Assembly: GCA_949482135.1 (NCBI GenBank) | Contig: CASYFC010000001.1 | Span: forward strand, 334,257-398,256 | Origin: an uncultured Clostridia bacterium | Lineage (GTDB): Bacteria > Bacillota > Clostridia > TANB77 > CAG-508 | Direction of reading: 5' to 3' | Length of the DNA stretch: 64,000 bases | Shown here: piece after piece, positions 37,788 to 46,364 of the stretch | Layout: each line of letters begins with the position of its first letter | Position numbering within the stretch: position 1 is the stretch's first letter | Notes under the pieces: model-generated | Databases searched by the model: none | Told to the model about the DNA's origin: nothing | Seen by the model: the letters and a program-made list of their open reading frames with translations, nothing else | Position numbers and translations under genes: made by a program

Positions 37788-39635
37788 TTATAATTCAATT
37801 TTTGGATTATATTTTTCAAGCCACATATTTACTTGAATTAAATATGCCATTAATTGTGGTCCTGTCATTAACTGACCAAACCATGGTCTAGAAAATGCTT
37901 TACCTTCTGTTTCTATGATTTCCAAAATATATTCTCTATTTAAAATATTGTTAATAGGTGCATCTTTATTCTCCATTATTTTTGAAAGTTCCTTTTTTAC
38001 AATCTGCATATAATTTGGATTATGTGTTTTTGGATATGGACTTTTCTTTCTATAAACAACTTCCTCAGGAAGAATTCCTTCAAATGCGTATCTTAATAAG
38101 CCTTTTTCTCTTCCTTTATATGCTTTCATTTCCCATGGAATATTCCATGCATACTCCACAATTCTATAATCACAAAATGGTACTCTTACTTCAAATCCAT
38201 TAAACATACACATTCTATCTGTTCTATCTAGAAGTGTTTGCATAAACCAATTTGATGTTAAATAAATTAGTTTTCTATGCATCTTATTATCTTCTGTATC
38301 ATTATCTAAAAATTCAACTTTAGAAAGAGATTCATTGTATCTTTTATCTATATACTCTTTTAGCGAGATCTCATTTGCAATATCTTTATTTAATATATTT
38401 TGCCTTTCTAAAATTGCAATTGACCACGGGAAAGTATTACTATTTAGTGCATCATCTCTAAAATACCATGGATACCCACCAAAAATTTCATCTGAACATT
38501 CTCCAGAAAGAGTTACTGTAATATCTTTTTTTAAGTTTTGGAAAAATAGTAAATATGAAGAATCAACATCTGCCATGCCAGGGAAATCCCTTGCTATCAT
38601 TGCATTTTCTAAACTGCCAAATAATTCAGGAGTATCTAAAATAATTTTCTTGTGCTCTGTTCCTAAAAAATTAACCATTAAATCTATATAATAATTATCT
38701 GTATTAGGTTGAAAATCATTTTTTATAAAATTCTTTTCTTGATCTACATAGTCAACAGAAAATGTTTTTAATTTTTCTCCGTATTTTTCTTTATAATAAT
38801 CTGATGCATATTTTGAAATTATACTTGAATCTAATCCTCCAGAAAGAAGTGTCCCAATTGGAACATCAGAAACTAGTTGTTTTTCAACAGAATCTTTTAA
38901 TAAATATCTAATTTTATCACAAGTTTGTTCTAAATCATCTGTATGTTCTTTTGTTTCTAATTTCCAATATTCTTCTTTTCTAAAACAATCTCTATTATAT
39001 ACTATAAAACTAGCTGGTTCTAATTCTAGTATTCCTTTAAATGGACTTACTCCTGGAGTATGGCTTGGTCCAATTCCAAAAAGTTCGCAAATACCTTGTT
39101 TATTTAAGATAGGTCTACAAAGTGGATGTTGTAATATTGCTTTAATTTCTGATGAAAAAATAAAATTATTATCTACAATTGTATAATACAATGGCTTTAT
39201 TCCAAAATGATCTCTTGCAACAAAAATTTCTCCCTTTTTATCGTTCCAAATTGCAAATGCAAAAATTCCATTTAAATGTTTACATACATCTTTTCCATAA
39301 AAAATATATGCTTTTAATAATACTTCTGTATCTGAATGACCTTTGAATTTAAAACCTTTTTCAATTAAAATATTTCTAATTTCTTCTGTATTATATAATT
39401 GTCCATTATACACTATTGTATATGTAACCTCATCTATTCTTACACTCATTGGTTGTTTTCCATTTTCTATATCAATTATTGATAATCTTTTATGTCCAAG
39501 ATTCGCATGTTTAGAAAAATATAAGCCATCTTCATCTGGACCTCTTTTAGATAATTTTTCTAGCATATTTCTAATAATTGAAATTTCATTAGAAATATCT
39601 TTTTCAAAATTTACAATTCCTGTAAAACCACACAT
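37788..39635 (-). CDS. asnB: Asparagine synthetase (glutamine-hydrolysing)
   Basis: The 615-aa protein has the N-terminal glutaminase domain with Cys2 as nucleophile (MCGFTGIVN) and RLSIIDIENGKQPM. The synthetase domain has the PP-loop SGGLDSSI (near residues 265-272). KAYKGREKGLLRYAF and YRKKSPYPKTHNP are conserved in the C-terminal part. Length is normal. It converts aspartate, glutamine and ATP into asparagine. Its leader contains a hairpin that overlaps the ribosome binding site. Confidence 0.95.
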   Translation of the reverse strand: MCGFTGIVNFEKDISNEISIIRNMLEKLSKRGPDEDGLYFSKHANLGHKRLSIIDIENGKQPMSVRIDEVTYTIVYNGQLYNTEEIRNILIEKGFKFKGHSDTEVLLKAYIFYGKDVCKHLNGIFAFAIWNDKKGEIFVARDHFGIKPLYYTIVDNNFIFSSEIKAILQHPLCRPILNKQGICELFGIGPSHTPGVSPFKGILELEPASFIVYNRDCFRKEEYWKLETKEHTDDLEQTCDKIRYLLKDSVEKQLVSDVPIGTLLSGGLDSSIISKYASDYYKEKYGEKLKTFSVDYVDQEKNFIKNDFQPNTDNYYIDLMVNFLGTEHKKIILDTPELFGSLENAMIARDFPGMADVDSSYLLFFQNLKKDITVTLSGECSDEIFGGYPWYFRDDALNSNTFPWSIAILERQNILNKDIANEISLKEYIDKRYNESLSKVEFLDNDTEDNKMHRKLIYLTSNWFMQTLLDRTDRMCMFNGFEVRVPFCDYRIVEYAWNIPWEMKAYKGREKGLLRYAFEGILPEEVVYRKKSPYPKTHNPNYMQIVKKELSKIMENKDAPINNILNREYILEIIETEGKAFSRPWFGQLMTGPQLMAYLIQVNMWLEKYNPKIEL

Positions 39636-39645
39636 AAAAAAACTC

Positions 39646-39682
39646 CTTACATAATATATTTTTATTTTATATATTATGTAAG
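39646..39682 (-). promoter_or_regulatory. Hairpin overlapping the asnB ribosome binding site
   Basis: In the minus-strand transcript CTTACATAATATA (from 39682) pairs perfectly with TATATTATGTAAG (to 39646) over 13 bp. The last bases of the 3' arm are the first bases of the AAGGAG ribosome binding site, 7 nt before the ATG. Melting of the AT-rich stem could control asnB translation. Confidence 0.6.
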
Positions 39683-39736
39683 AAGTCTGCTTTTATTCAC
39701 TTTATTTATCTTTTTTATGTAATAACAACTTCTTTT

Positions 39737-42349
39737 TTATTTTATCATATCTTTTAATTTTACTAATGTATTTAGTGCATCTATTGGTGTTAATTCGTTT
39801 ATGTTTATTTTATCTAATTCATGTGATATATCTGCAAGTTTTAGGTTAAATAAATCAAACTGTCCCTCTACTTGCTTTTTAGATTCTTTTTCTTCTTTAA
39901 TTTTTACTCCACCTTTTTCAAGTGAACGTAATATTTTATTGGCTCTATTAACAACATTTTTTGGAACTCCTGCAAGTTTGGCAACATGTATCCCGTAACT
40001 CTCATCAGTTCCACCTTCAATAATCTTTCTTAAAAAAATTATATCTTCACCTTTTTCTTTAACTTCAACTTGGTAATTTTTTATTCCCTCAACTTTTTCT
40101 TCTAATTCTAGTAATTCATGATAATGTGTTGCAAATAGAGTTTTACAACCGATTTTTTCTTTATCTGCAATATATTCTGCAACTGCCCAAGCAATAGAAA
40201 GTCCATCATAAGTAGAGGTTCCTCTTCCAATTTCATCTAAAATTACTAAACTCTTTGGTGTGGCATCCTTTAAAATATTTGCAACTTCATTCATTTCCAC
40301 CATAAATGTACTTTGACCACTACTTAAATCATCTGATGCTCCAACTCTAGTAAATATTTTATCTACAATTCCAATAGTAGCACTACTTGCTGGAACAAAA
40401 CTTCCTATTTGAGCCATTAATGCAATTATTGCAACTTGTCTCATATATGTAGATTTACCAGCCATATTAGGCCCTGTTATAATTGCAACTCTAGTTTGGT
40501 CACAGTCTAAATATGTATTATTATCAACAAAAGTTCCACTATCAACCATTTTTTCAACTACTGGATGACGCCCTTCTTTTATATCTATAATATCTCCATC
40601 ATTTACTTTTGGACAAACATAGTTATTATCTTCTGCAACAATAGCCAAGCTTGCTAGAACATCTATATTTGCTATACTACTAGCAGATTTTTGTAATCTT
40701 TCTATATTGCTTGCAATCTCACTTCTTATTTTAGAAAATTCATCATATTCTAGACTAACAACTTTTTCTTGTGAACCCAATATTTTGTCTTCAATAGATT
40801 TTAACTCATCTGTTATAAATCTCTCTGCACCAGTTAAAGTTTGTTTTCTAATATAATCATCTGGAACTTGGTCTAAAAATGATCGAGTAATTTCTATATA
40901 ATACCCAAAAACTTTTGTATATCCTACTTTTAGATTTTTGATTCCAGTTCTTTCTTTTTCTTTTGCTTCTAATGCAATAATCCAATTTTTCCCTTCTGTT
41001 CCTGCTGCTCTATACTCATCAATAATTTCATTATAACCTGTTTTTATGATTCCACCTTCTTTAACACTAATAGGTGGTTCATCAACAATTGCTTTTTCTA
41101 TTAATTCATGTATATCTCTTAACTCATCTAATTTTTCATATAATTTTCTTAATAACTTAGAATTAGCTACAGATAAAATTCGCTTTAATTCAGGTAAGTT
41201 ACTTAAAGAATTTTTTAAAGAAATCATATCTCTAGCATTGGCATTTCCATAAGAAATTTTTCCAGCTAATCTTTCAATGTCATATACTTTTTTTAAGATT
41301 TCTACAACATCTCCTCTAAGCATCATATTATCTTTTAATTCGCTGGTTGCTTCCAATCTCTCGTTAATTTCATTAACATCTAATAGTGGATCATTTATCC
41401 AACGTCTTAAAAGTCTACCTCCCATTGATGTTGATGTTTTATCTAAAACCCAAATAAGTGTACCTTTTTTAGATTTATCTCTCATTCTTTCTGTTAGTTC
41501 TAAGCTTCTTCTTGCGTTAATATCTAAAGCCATATATTTTTGTACTTCATAAACTTGAATTTTATTTATATGTTCTAGTTTTACTTTTTGAGTTTCTGTA
41601 AAATAATTAATTAATCCATTTATACTAGCTACTATTAATTCTTCATTCTCAAAATTATCTTTTTCTTTATCAAATCCATCAACTATTGTATATAGATTTA
41701 AAAGCATTTTATCATCTGCTGAAAATATATCATCATTTCTTACTGTAACAAATGTATTATTTCTATCTTTCATAATATTTAATTCTTTTTCAGAACTTCC
41801 CATTACTGTATTTACAACAAGTTCTGCAGGAGCATATCTCGCATATTCATCTAATAATTTTTCAAAATTATTTTCAGATAATTTTATTTGAGTTGCATAA
41901 AAGTCTCCTGTACTAATATCACAAATAGCTAACCCATAATAAATCCCTTTTTTTACAATACTCATAATATAATTATTTTTCTTTTCTTCAAGCATATTAT
42001 TTTCAATAACAGTACCTGGTGTAACAACTCTTATAACATCTCTTTTAACAATTCCTTTTGCTTTTTTAGGATCTTCTAATTGTTCGCAAATAGCAACTTT
42101 ATAACCTTTAGCAATTAATCTTGATAAATATATTTCAACAGCATGATGAGGAACCCCACACATTGGAGCTTTTTCTTCTAATCCACATGCTTTTCCTGTT
42201 AAAGTGATTTCTAATTCTCTCGATGCAACAATAGCATCATCAAAAAACATTTCATAGAAATCTCCTAATCTGTAAAATAAAATACAGTCTTTATATTGTT
42301 CTTTTGTTTGCAAATAACTTTGCATCATAGGTGAATATTCTTCTGCCAT
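39737..42349 (-). CDS. mutS: DNA mismatch repair protein MutS
   Basis: The 870-aa protein has the mismatch-recognition motif FYEMFFDDA (Phe-x-Glu, residues about 31-39) in domain I, the lever and clamp domains, and the ABC-type ATPase with GPNMAGKSTYMRQ (Walker A), VILDEIGRGTSTYDG (Walker B and signature) and FATHYHEL. Length is normal. It detects mismatches after replication. mutL is not in the window. It follows the mTERF-like gene by 12 nt. Confidence 0.96.
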   Translation of the reverse strand: MAEEYSPMMQSYLQTKEQYKDCILFYRLGDFYEMFFDDAIVASRELEITLTGKACGLEEKAPMCGVPHHAVEIYLSRLIAKGYKVAICEQLEDPKKAKGIVKRDVIRVVTPGTVIENNMLEEKKNNYIMSIVKKGIYYGLAICDISTGDFYATQIKLSENNFEKLLDEYARYAPAELVVNTVMGSSEKELNIMKDRNNTFVTVRNDDIFSADDKMLLNLYTIVDGFDKEKDNFENEELIVASINGLINYFTETQKVKLEHINKIQVYEVQKYMALDINARRSLELTERMRDKSKKGTLIWVLDKTSTSMGGRLLRRWINDPLLDVNEINERLEATSELKDNMMLRGDVVEILKKVYDIERLAGKISYGNANARDMISLKNSLSNLPELKRILSVANSKLLRKLYEKLDELRDIHELIEKAIVDEPPISVKEGGIIKTGYNEIIDEYRAAGTEGKNWIIALEAKEKERTGIKNLKVGYTKVFGYYIEITRSFLDQVPDDYIRKQTLTGAERFITDELKSIEDKILGSQEKVVSLEYDEFSKIRSEIASNIERLQKSASSIANIDVLASLAIVAEDNNYVCPKVNDGDIIDIKEGRHPVVEKMVDSGTFVDNNTYLDCDQTRVAIITGPNMAGKSTYMRQVAIIALMAQIGSFVPASSATIGIVDKIFTRVGASDDLSSGQSTFMVEMNEVANILKDATPKSLVILDEIGRGTSTYDGLSIAWAVAEYIADKEKIGCKTLFATHYHELLELEEKVEGIKNYQVEVKEKGEDIIFLRKIIEGGTDESYGIHVAKLAGVPKNVVNRANKILRSLEKGGVKIKEEKESKKQVEGQFDLFNLKLADISHELDKININELTPIDALNTLVKLKDMIK

Positions 42350-42361
42350 TTTCTACATCCT

Positions 42362-42901
42362 TTACATATTTTTTAATTCTTCTAAATCTATTTCATTCTC
42401 TTCTTCTTCAAAAGCATCTATTCTATTCAAAATGATATTTTTAATCTTATCTTTTAATCCATTTTTTATAAAAAATTCTAATCTTTCTTCTAAGTAATTT
42501 GTGTTAAATGATAAAATTTCACTATCAATCTTTAACATATTTAGTACTTCTTTTTCTGGCATTAAAATTTTTAATAATTTATAATTTTCACTCATTACTT
42601 TATCAGATGTACTTAATAATTCCGAATTAATTTCAAGTACATTTGCAATATTTTCAAGTTTAATATTTTTCAAAAAGTTAACACTTCTTTTTACTGTATC
42701 TATATCTGTTGTTAAAAACAATGGATTATCTGATAGTATAATATCTATACCTTCTTGATTTACACCATTTTTATCTAAAAATTCTATTTTACTATATAAT
42801 GATTCAATATCTTTTTCATTATCAACAAGTTCTAAAATATCATTAATACTATTTTCATTGTATTTAAGTTCTTGCAAAAAATTTTTTAATTTATCTTTCA
42901 T
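42362..42901 (-). CDS. mTERF-like helical-repeat protein
   Basis: The 179-aa protein consists of repeated ~30-residue helical units with the pattern L...G+....I..I+..NP.LL....+.+..+..FL, e.g. DIILSDNPLFLTTDIDTVK, then VLEINSELLSTSDKVM, then MLKIDSEILSFNTNYLEERL, which is the mTERF repeat pattern by eye. It ends in an acidic tail. Start ATG 42901 lies next to the miaB stop (TAA then TATG), so it is probably translationally coupled; a TTG at 42913 is possible. mTERF proteins bind nucleic acid in organelles; in bacteria the role is unknown. It stands between miaB and mutS. Confidence 0.62.
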   Translation of the reverse strand: MKDKLKNFLQELKYNENSINDILELVDNEKDIESLYSKIEFLDKNGVNQEGIDIILSDNPLFLTTDIDTVKRSVNFLKNIKLENIANVLEINSELLSTSDKVMSENYKLLKILMPEKEVLNMLKIDSEILSFNTNYLEERLEFFIKNGLKDKIKNIILNRIDAFEEEENEIDLEELKNM

Positions 42902-42902
42902 A

Positions 42903-44273
42903 TTATTTGACAATTTCTCCTTTTAAATACCATTTATGTGTTTCTGTAATCTTTACACAAACAATGTCACCAATTTTATTTTCTGAATTTGGTCTAAAAA
43001 TAACTACTTTATTTGTATCTGTTCTACCTTCAAACATTTCATTATTATTTTTACTTTTTCCTTCTATTAAAAGTTTTTGAACTGTATTTAAATATTTTTC
43101 ATTATTTTCATCAACTCTTGAATCGTATAAGTCTTTAAGTTTTTCAAACCTTTCATGTTTTTTATCTTCTGATACTTGTTCCATTTTTGCTGCAACAGTA
43201 CCTTCTCTTACTGAATAAATGAACATAAATATTTGTTCAAAATTAACTTTTCTTGCAACATCTAATGTGTCTTCAAACTCTTCATCAGTCTCACCAGGAA
43301 ATCCAACAATTATATCTGTTGAAAATACAACATTGGTTATTCTTTTTTTCATTTTATCAACCAATTCTAAATATTGCTCTTTTGTATATTTTCTATTCAT
43401 TTCTTTTAAAACTTTACTATTTCCTGATTGAAGTGGAAGGTGAATGATTTTACAAATCTTTTCATTATTTGCAATAGCCTCTATTACATCATCTGTAAAA
43501 TCTTTTGGATGAGGAGAAATAAATCTAATTCTTTCTATTCCATCAATTTTACAAACTTCATTTAAAAGCTCTGCAAAATTTTTAATTTTATTATTTCCAA
43601 TATAAGAGTTTACATTTTGCCCCAAAAGAGTTACTTCTTTATATCCATCTTTTGCTAAAGCTTTTACTTCTTCTAAAATTTTCTCAGGCTCTCTACTTCT
43701 TTCACGACCTCTAACATAAGGAACAATACAATATGTACAAAAGTTATTACAACCATACATTATAGTAACTGAAGCTTTAAATTTATCATTTCTTTTTATT
43801 GGTAATCCTTCATAGATTTCCCCATCTATATCAATAACATCTTTTACTTTTTCATTTTCAATAATTGCTTTATAAATATTTTCTGGTAAATTTTGCATTG
43901 TATGAGTTCCAAAAATAACATTAACAAAAGGATAGCTTTTCTTTATTTTTTGTAACATTCCATCTTCTTGCATCATGCATCCACCAATTGCTAAAATAAC
44001 ATTTCTAGATTCTTTTATTTTTTTTATTTCGCCAATTTTACCAAATAATCTTTCTTCTGCATTTTCTCTAACACAACAAGTATTGAAAATTACTAAATCT
44101 GCATTTTTATAATCTGATATTTCTGAATACCCCATTTTTTCTAGCATACCAGCCATTTTTTCTGAATCATTTTCATTTAGTTGACATCCCATTGTTAAAA
44201 TTGAATATTTTAAATTTTTATTTGATATTTTTTCATTTACTAATTTTATGAAATTTTTTTTATTTTCTTGCAC
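42903..44273 (-). CDS. miaB: tRNA-2-methylthio-N6-dimethylallyladenosine synthase
   Basis: The 456-aa radical-SAM methylthiotransferase has the N-terminal UPF0004 domain (ILTMGCQLNENDSEKM, FNTCCVRENAEE, GGCMMQE: three Cys for the second cluster), the radical-SAM motif YGCNNFCTYCIVPYVRG (CxxxCxxC) and a C-terminal TRAM domain (LLIEGKSKNN). It methylthiolates A37 of tRNAs reading UNN codons. It is the first gene of the miaB-mTERF-mutS run. Confidence 0.95.
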   Translation of the reverse strand: MQENKKNFIKLVNEKISNKNLKYSILTMGCQLNENDSEKMAGMLEKMGYSEISDYKNADLVIFNTCCVRENAEERLFGKIGEIKKIKESRNVILAIGGCMMQEDGMLQKIKKSYPFVNVIFGTHTMQNLPENIYKAIIENEKVKDVIDIDGEIYEGLPIKRNDKFKASVTIMYGCNNFCTYCIVPYVRGRERSREPEKILEEVKALAKDGYKEVTLLGQNVNSYIGNNKIKNFAELLNEVCKIDGIERIRFISPHPKDFTDDVIEAIANNEKICKIIHLPLQSGNSKVLKEMNRKYTKEQYLELVDKMKKRITNVVFSTDIIVGFPGETDEEFEDTLDVARKVNFEQIFMFIYSVREGTVAAKMEQVSEDKKHERFEKLKDLYDSRVDENNEKYLNTVQKLLIEGKSKNNNEMFEGRTDTNKVVIFRPNSENKIGDIVCVKITETHKWYLKGEIVK

Positions 44274-44503
44274 ATCTATTCCTCCTAATAACTTTTACAT
44301 TTTATACTATTTTTCGTCAACTTTCAAGATTTTTAAAATAGATTTATAAAAACCTTGATATCTTTTTTATGTTGATTTTTTAAATATTTATATTTATAAT
44401 TATTATTATATACACAGTATTTATATATTAATTAGAAAAAATATCTTAGAAATCTTTATTTTTCTAAAAGATTAGCTGATAATTCATAAAATTGGAGAAA
44501 CAA

Positions 44504-45214
44504 ATGACACATTACGAAATTTTAGGTGTAAGCAAAAATGCTTCACAAGAAGAAATAAGAAATGCATACAAAAAGTTGATAAAAAGATATCATCCAGATT
44601 TATATCAAGGTGATAAAGCATTTGCAGAAAGAAAAACTCAAGAAATAAACGAAGCTTATGATACCTTATCTGATAGTACTAAAAAATATGACTATGATTT
44701 AAGTATAACTCCAATAAATAGAACCACTAATTATAATTATACACCACCAAAATATTCTTCTGAATATAATCCTTATACTTCTTATAATAATTATTATAAA
44801 AATAGATATTCTTCAAGCTATAATAACAATACTCGTCAGCAATCAAATAGTAATTACTACCAAAAAACAGATAAAAGAGAAATAATATATGATGAGCTTT
44901 CAAAAAAACTTGGTGCAAATTTAGCTGTTGTTTTATTTATTTTTATTATTTATTTGATAATTTTTATTGCTACTATAATGCAATTTAAGTCATACAAATC
45001 AAATCACAAATACAATGCACCTATGGTAAATACAAATACTAATTCTAACACATCTACAAATAATAATTCTAAAGATAAATTTGATATTAACAACTATATT
45101 TCAGATTCAGATTTATTAAGACTTTATAATGAAAATTATATAGATGTTTTTGATTCTTTTGAAGAATTCAAACAAGCATATTCTGTATATCTACAACTAT
45201 ATTATGATTTTTAA
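44504..45214 (+). CDS. DnaJ-domain membrane-anchored protein
   Basis: The 236-aa protein has an N-terminal J domain ([18 protein letters not shown]..., HPD motif at about residues 31-33), then a Tyr/Asn/Ser-rich linker (70-125), one membrane helix (about 146-168), and an outer Asn/Thr-rich tail with a short folded end. Start ATG 44504 is chosen because TTGGAGA lies 6 nt upstream; the frame extends to TTG 44492. J-domains recruit DnaK. The domain order suggests a cytoplasmic J domain tethered to the membrane. Confidence 0.85.
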   Translation: MTHYEILGVSKNASQEEIRNAYKKLIKRYHPDLYQGDKAFAERKTQEINEAYDTLSDSTKKYDYDLSITPINRTTNYNYTPPKYSSEYNPYTSYNNYYKNRYSSSYNNNTRQQSNSNYYQKTDKREIIYDELSKKLGANLAVVLFIFIIYLIIFIATIMQFKSYKSNHKYNAPMVNTNTNSNTSTNNNSKDKFDINNYISDSDLLRLYNENYIDVFDSFEEFKQAYSVYLQLYYDF

Positions 45215-45238
45215 ACCTCATATAAATGAGGTTTTTTC
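45214..45238 (+). terminator. Terminator of the DnaJ-domain gene
   Basis: AACCTCAT (45214-45221), 4-nt loop, ATGAGGTT (45226-45233), then a T run. It begins inside the stop codon. Confidence 0.85.
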
Positions 45239-45317
45239 TTTTTTTCTATGTACAAATTTATTTTTTTAGAATATAATAAAGCATATATTCCTTAAACAAT
45301 ATAAAAGGAGGTTTATT

Positions 45318-46316
45318 ATGAAAGAATATAAATTGGCTATTGTTGGAGCAACAGGGATGGTTGGTAGAAAAGTTATTGAAGTAGTTCAAGAATATAAACT
45401 ACCTATTTCTCAATGCTCTTTTTTTGCAACTAGAAAATCTGCTGGAACAGATTTCTTTTTCAATGGAAAACAATGTTTAGTACAGGAATTAAAAAGTAAT
45501 TCTTTTGATGAGGGATTTGATTTTGCAATTTTCTCAGCTGGAAGCGAAGCATCAAAATTTTTTGCTCCAATTGCTGCTGAAAAAGGTTGTATAGTAGTTG
45601 ACAACAGTAGTGCTTTTAGAATGGATCCTGATGTTCCATTAGTTGTTCCAGAAGTAAATCCAGAAGCAATAATGGGTCATCATAATATTATTGCAAATCC
45701 TAATTGTTCAACAATTCAAGCAGTATTACCTTTGAAAGCTTTGGATGATAAATATGGTATAAAAAGAATTATATATTCTACATATCAAGCTGTGTCAGGT
45801 GCGGGACAAGAAGGTGTTAATGACTTAAAAAGAGGATTAGAAGATGAGGAACCAAAAAAATTCCCTTATCCTATAGTTAATAATTGCTTACCTCATATTG
45901 ACTCATTCTTAGATAATGGATATACAAAAGAAGAAGAAAAAATGATAAATGAAACAAGAAAAATTTTAAATAAACCAAATTTAAAAATAACTGCAACAAC
46001 AGTTAGAGTTCCTGTTATAAACTCTCATAGTGAATCTATAAATGTTGAATTTGAAAATGAATTTGATTTGAAAGAATTAAGAGAAGTATTAAAAAATGCA
46101 CCTGGTGTTATTGTTCAAGATGATCCAGAAAATAATATTTATCCTTTAGCAATACACGCTACTGGTCATGACGAATCATTCGTTGGAAGAATAAGAAGAG
46201 ATTTCAGTGTTGAATCTGGAATTAATTTCTGGTGTGTAGCTGATAATATTAGAAAAGGTGCTGCATCAAATGCTGTTCAAATTGTACAAAAATTAATTGA
46301 ATTTGATAATAAATAG
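45318..46316 (+). CDS. asd: Aspartate-semialdehyde dehydrogenase
   Basis: The 332-aa protein has the NADP-binding start LAIVGATGMVGRKVIEV, FSAGSEASK, the active-site Cys in IANPNCSTIQ (near residue 128) and the substrate Arg/His region near the C-terminus (HATGHDESFVGRIRRD). It reduces aspartyl phosphate to the semialdehyde for lysine, threonine, methionine and cell-wall diaminopimelate. AAAGGAGG precedes the ATG. It is monocistronic here. Confidence 0.96.
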   Translation: MKEYKLAIVGATGMVGRKVIEVVQEYKLPISQCSFFATRKSAGTDFFFNGKQCLVQELKSNSFDEGFDFAIFSAGSEASKFFAPIAAEKGCIVVDNSSAFRMDPDVPLVVPEVNPEAIMGHHNIIANPNCSTIQAVLPLKALDDKYGIKRIIYSTYQAVSGAGQEGVNDLKRGLEDEEPKKFPYPIVNNCLPHIDSFLDNGYTKEEEKMINETRKILNKPNLKITATTVRVPVINSHSESINVEFENEFDLKELREVLKNAPGVIVQDDPENNIYPLAIHATGHDESFVGRIRRDFSVESGINFWCVADNIRKGAASNAVQIVQKLIEFDNK

Positions 46317-46328
46317 AATTTAAAGCAA

Positions 46329-46361
46329 AAAGTAACTTACAATATAGTAAGTTACTTTCTT
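46329..46361. terminator. Bidirectional terminator between asd and the LPxTG protein gene
   Basis: 12-bp perfect stem (46329-46340 with 46347-46358), 6-nt loop, A and T runs on the two sides. Confidence 0.88.
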
Positions 46362-46364
46362 ATT

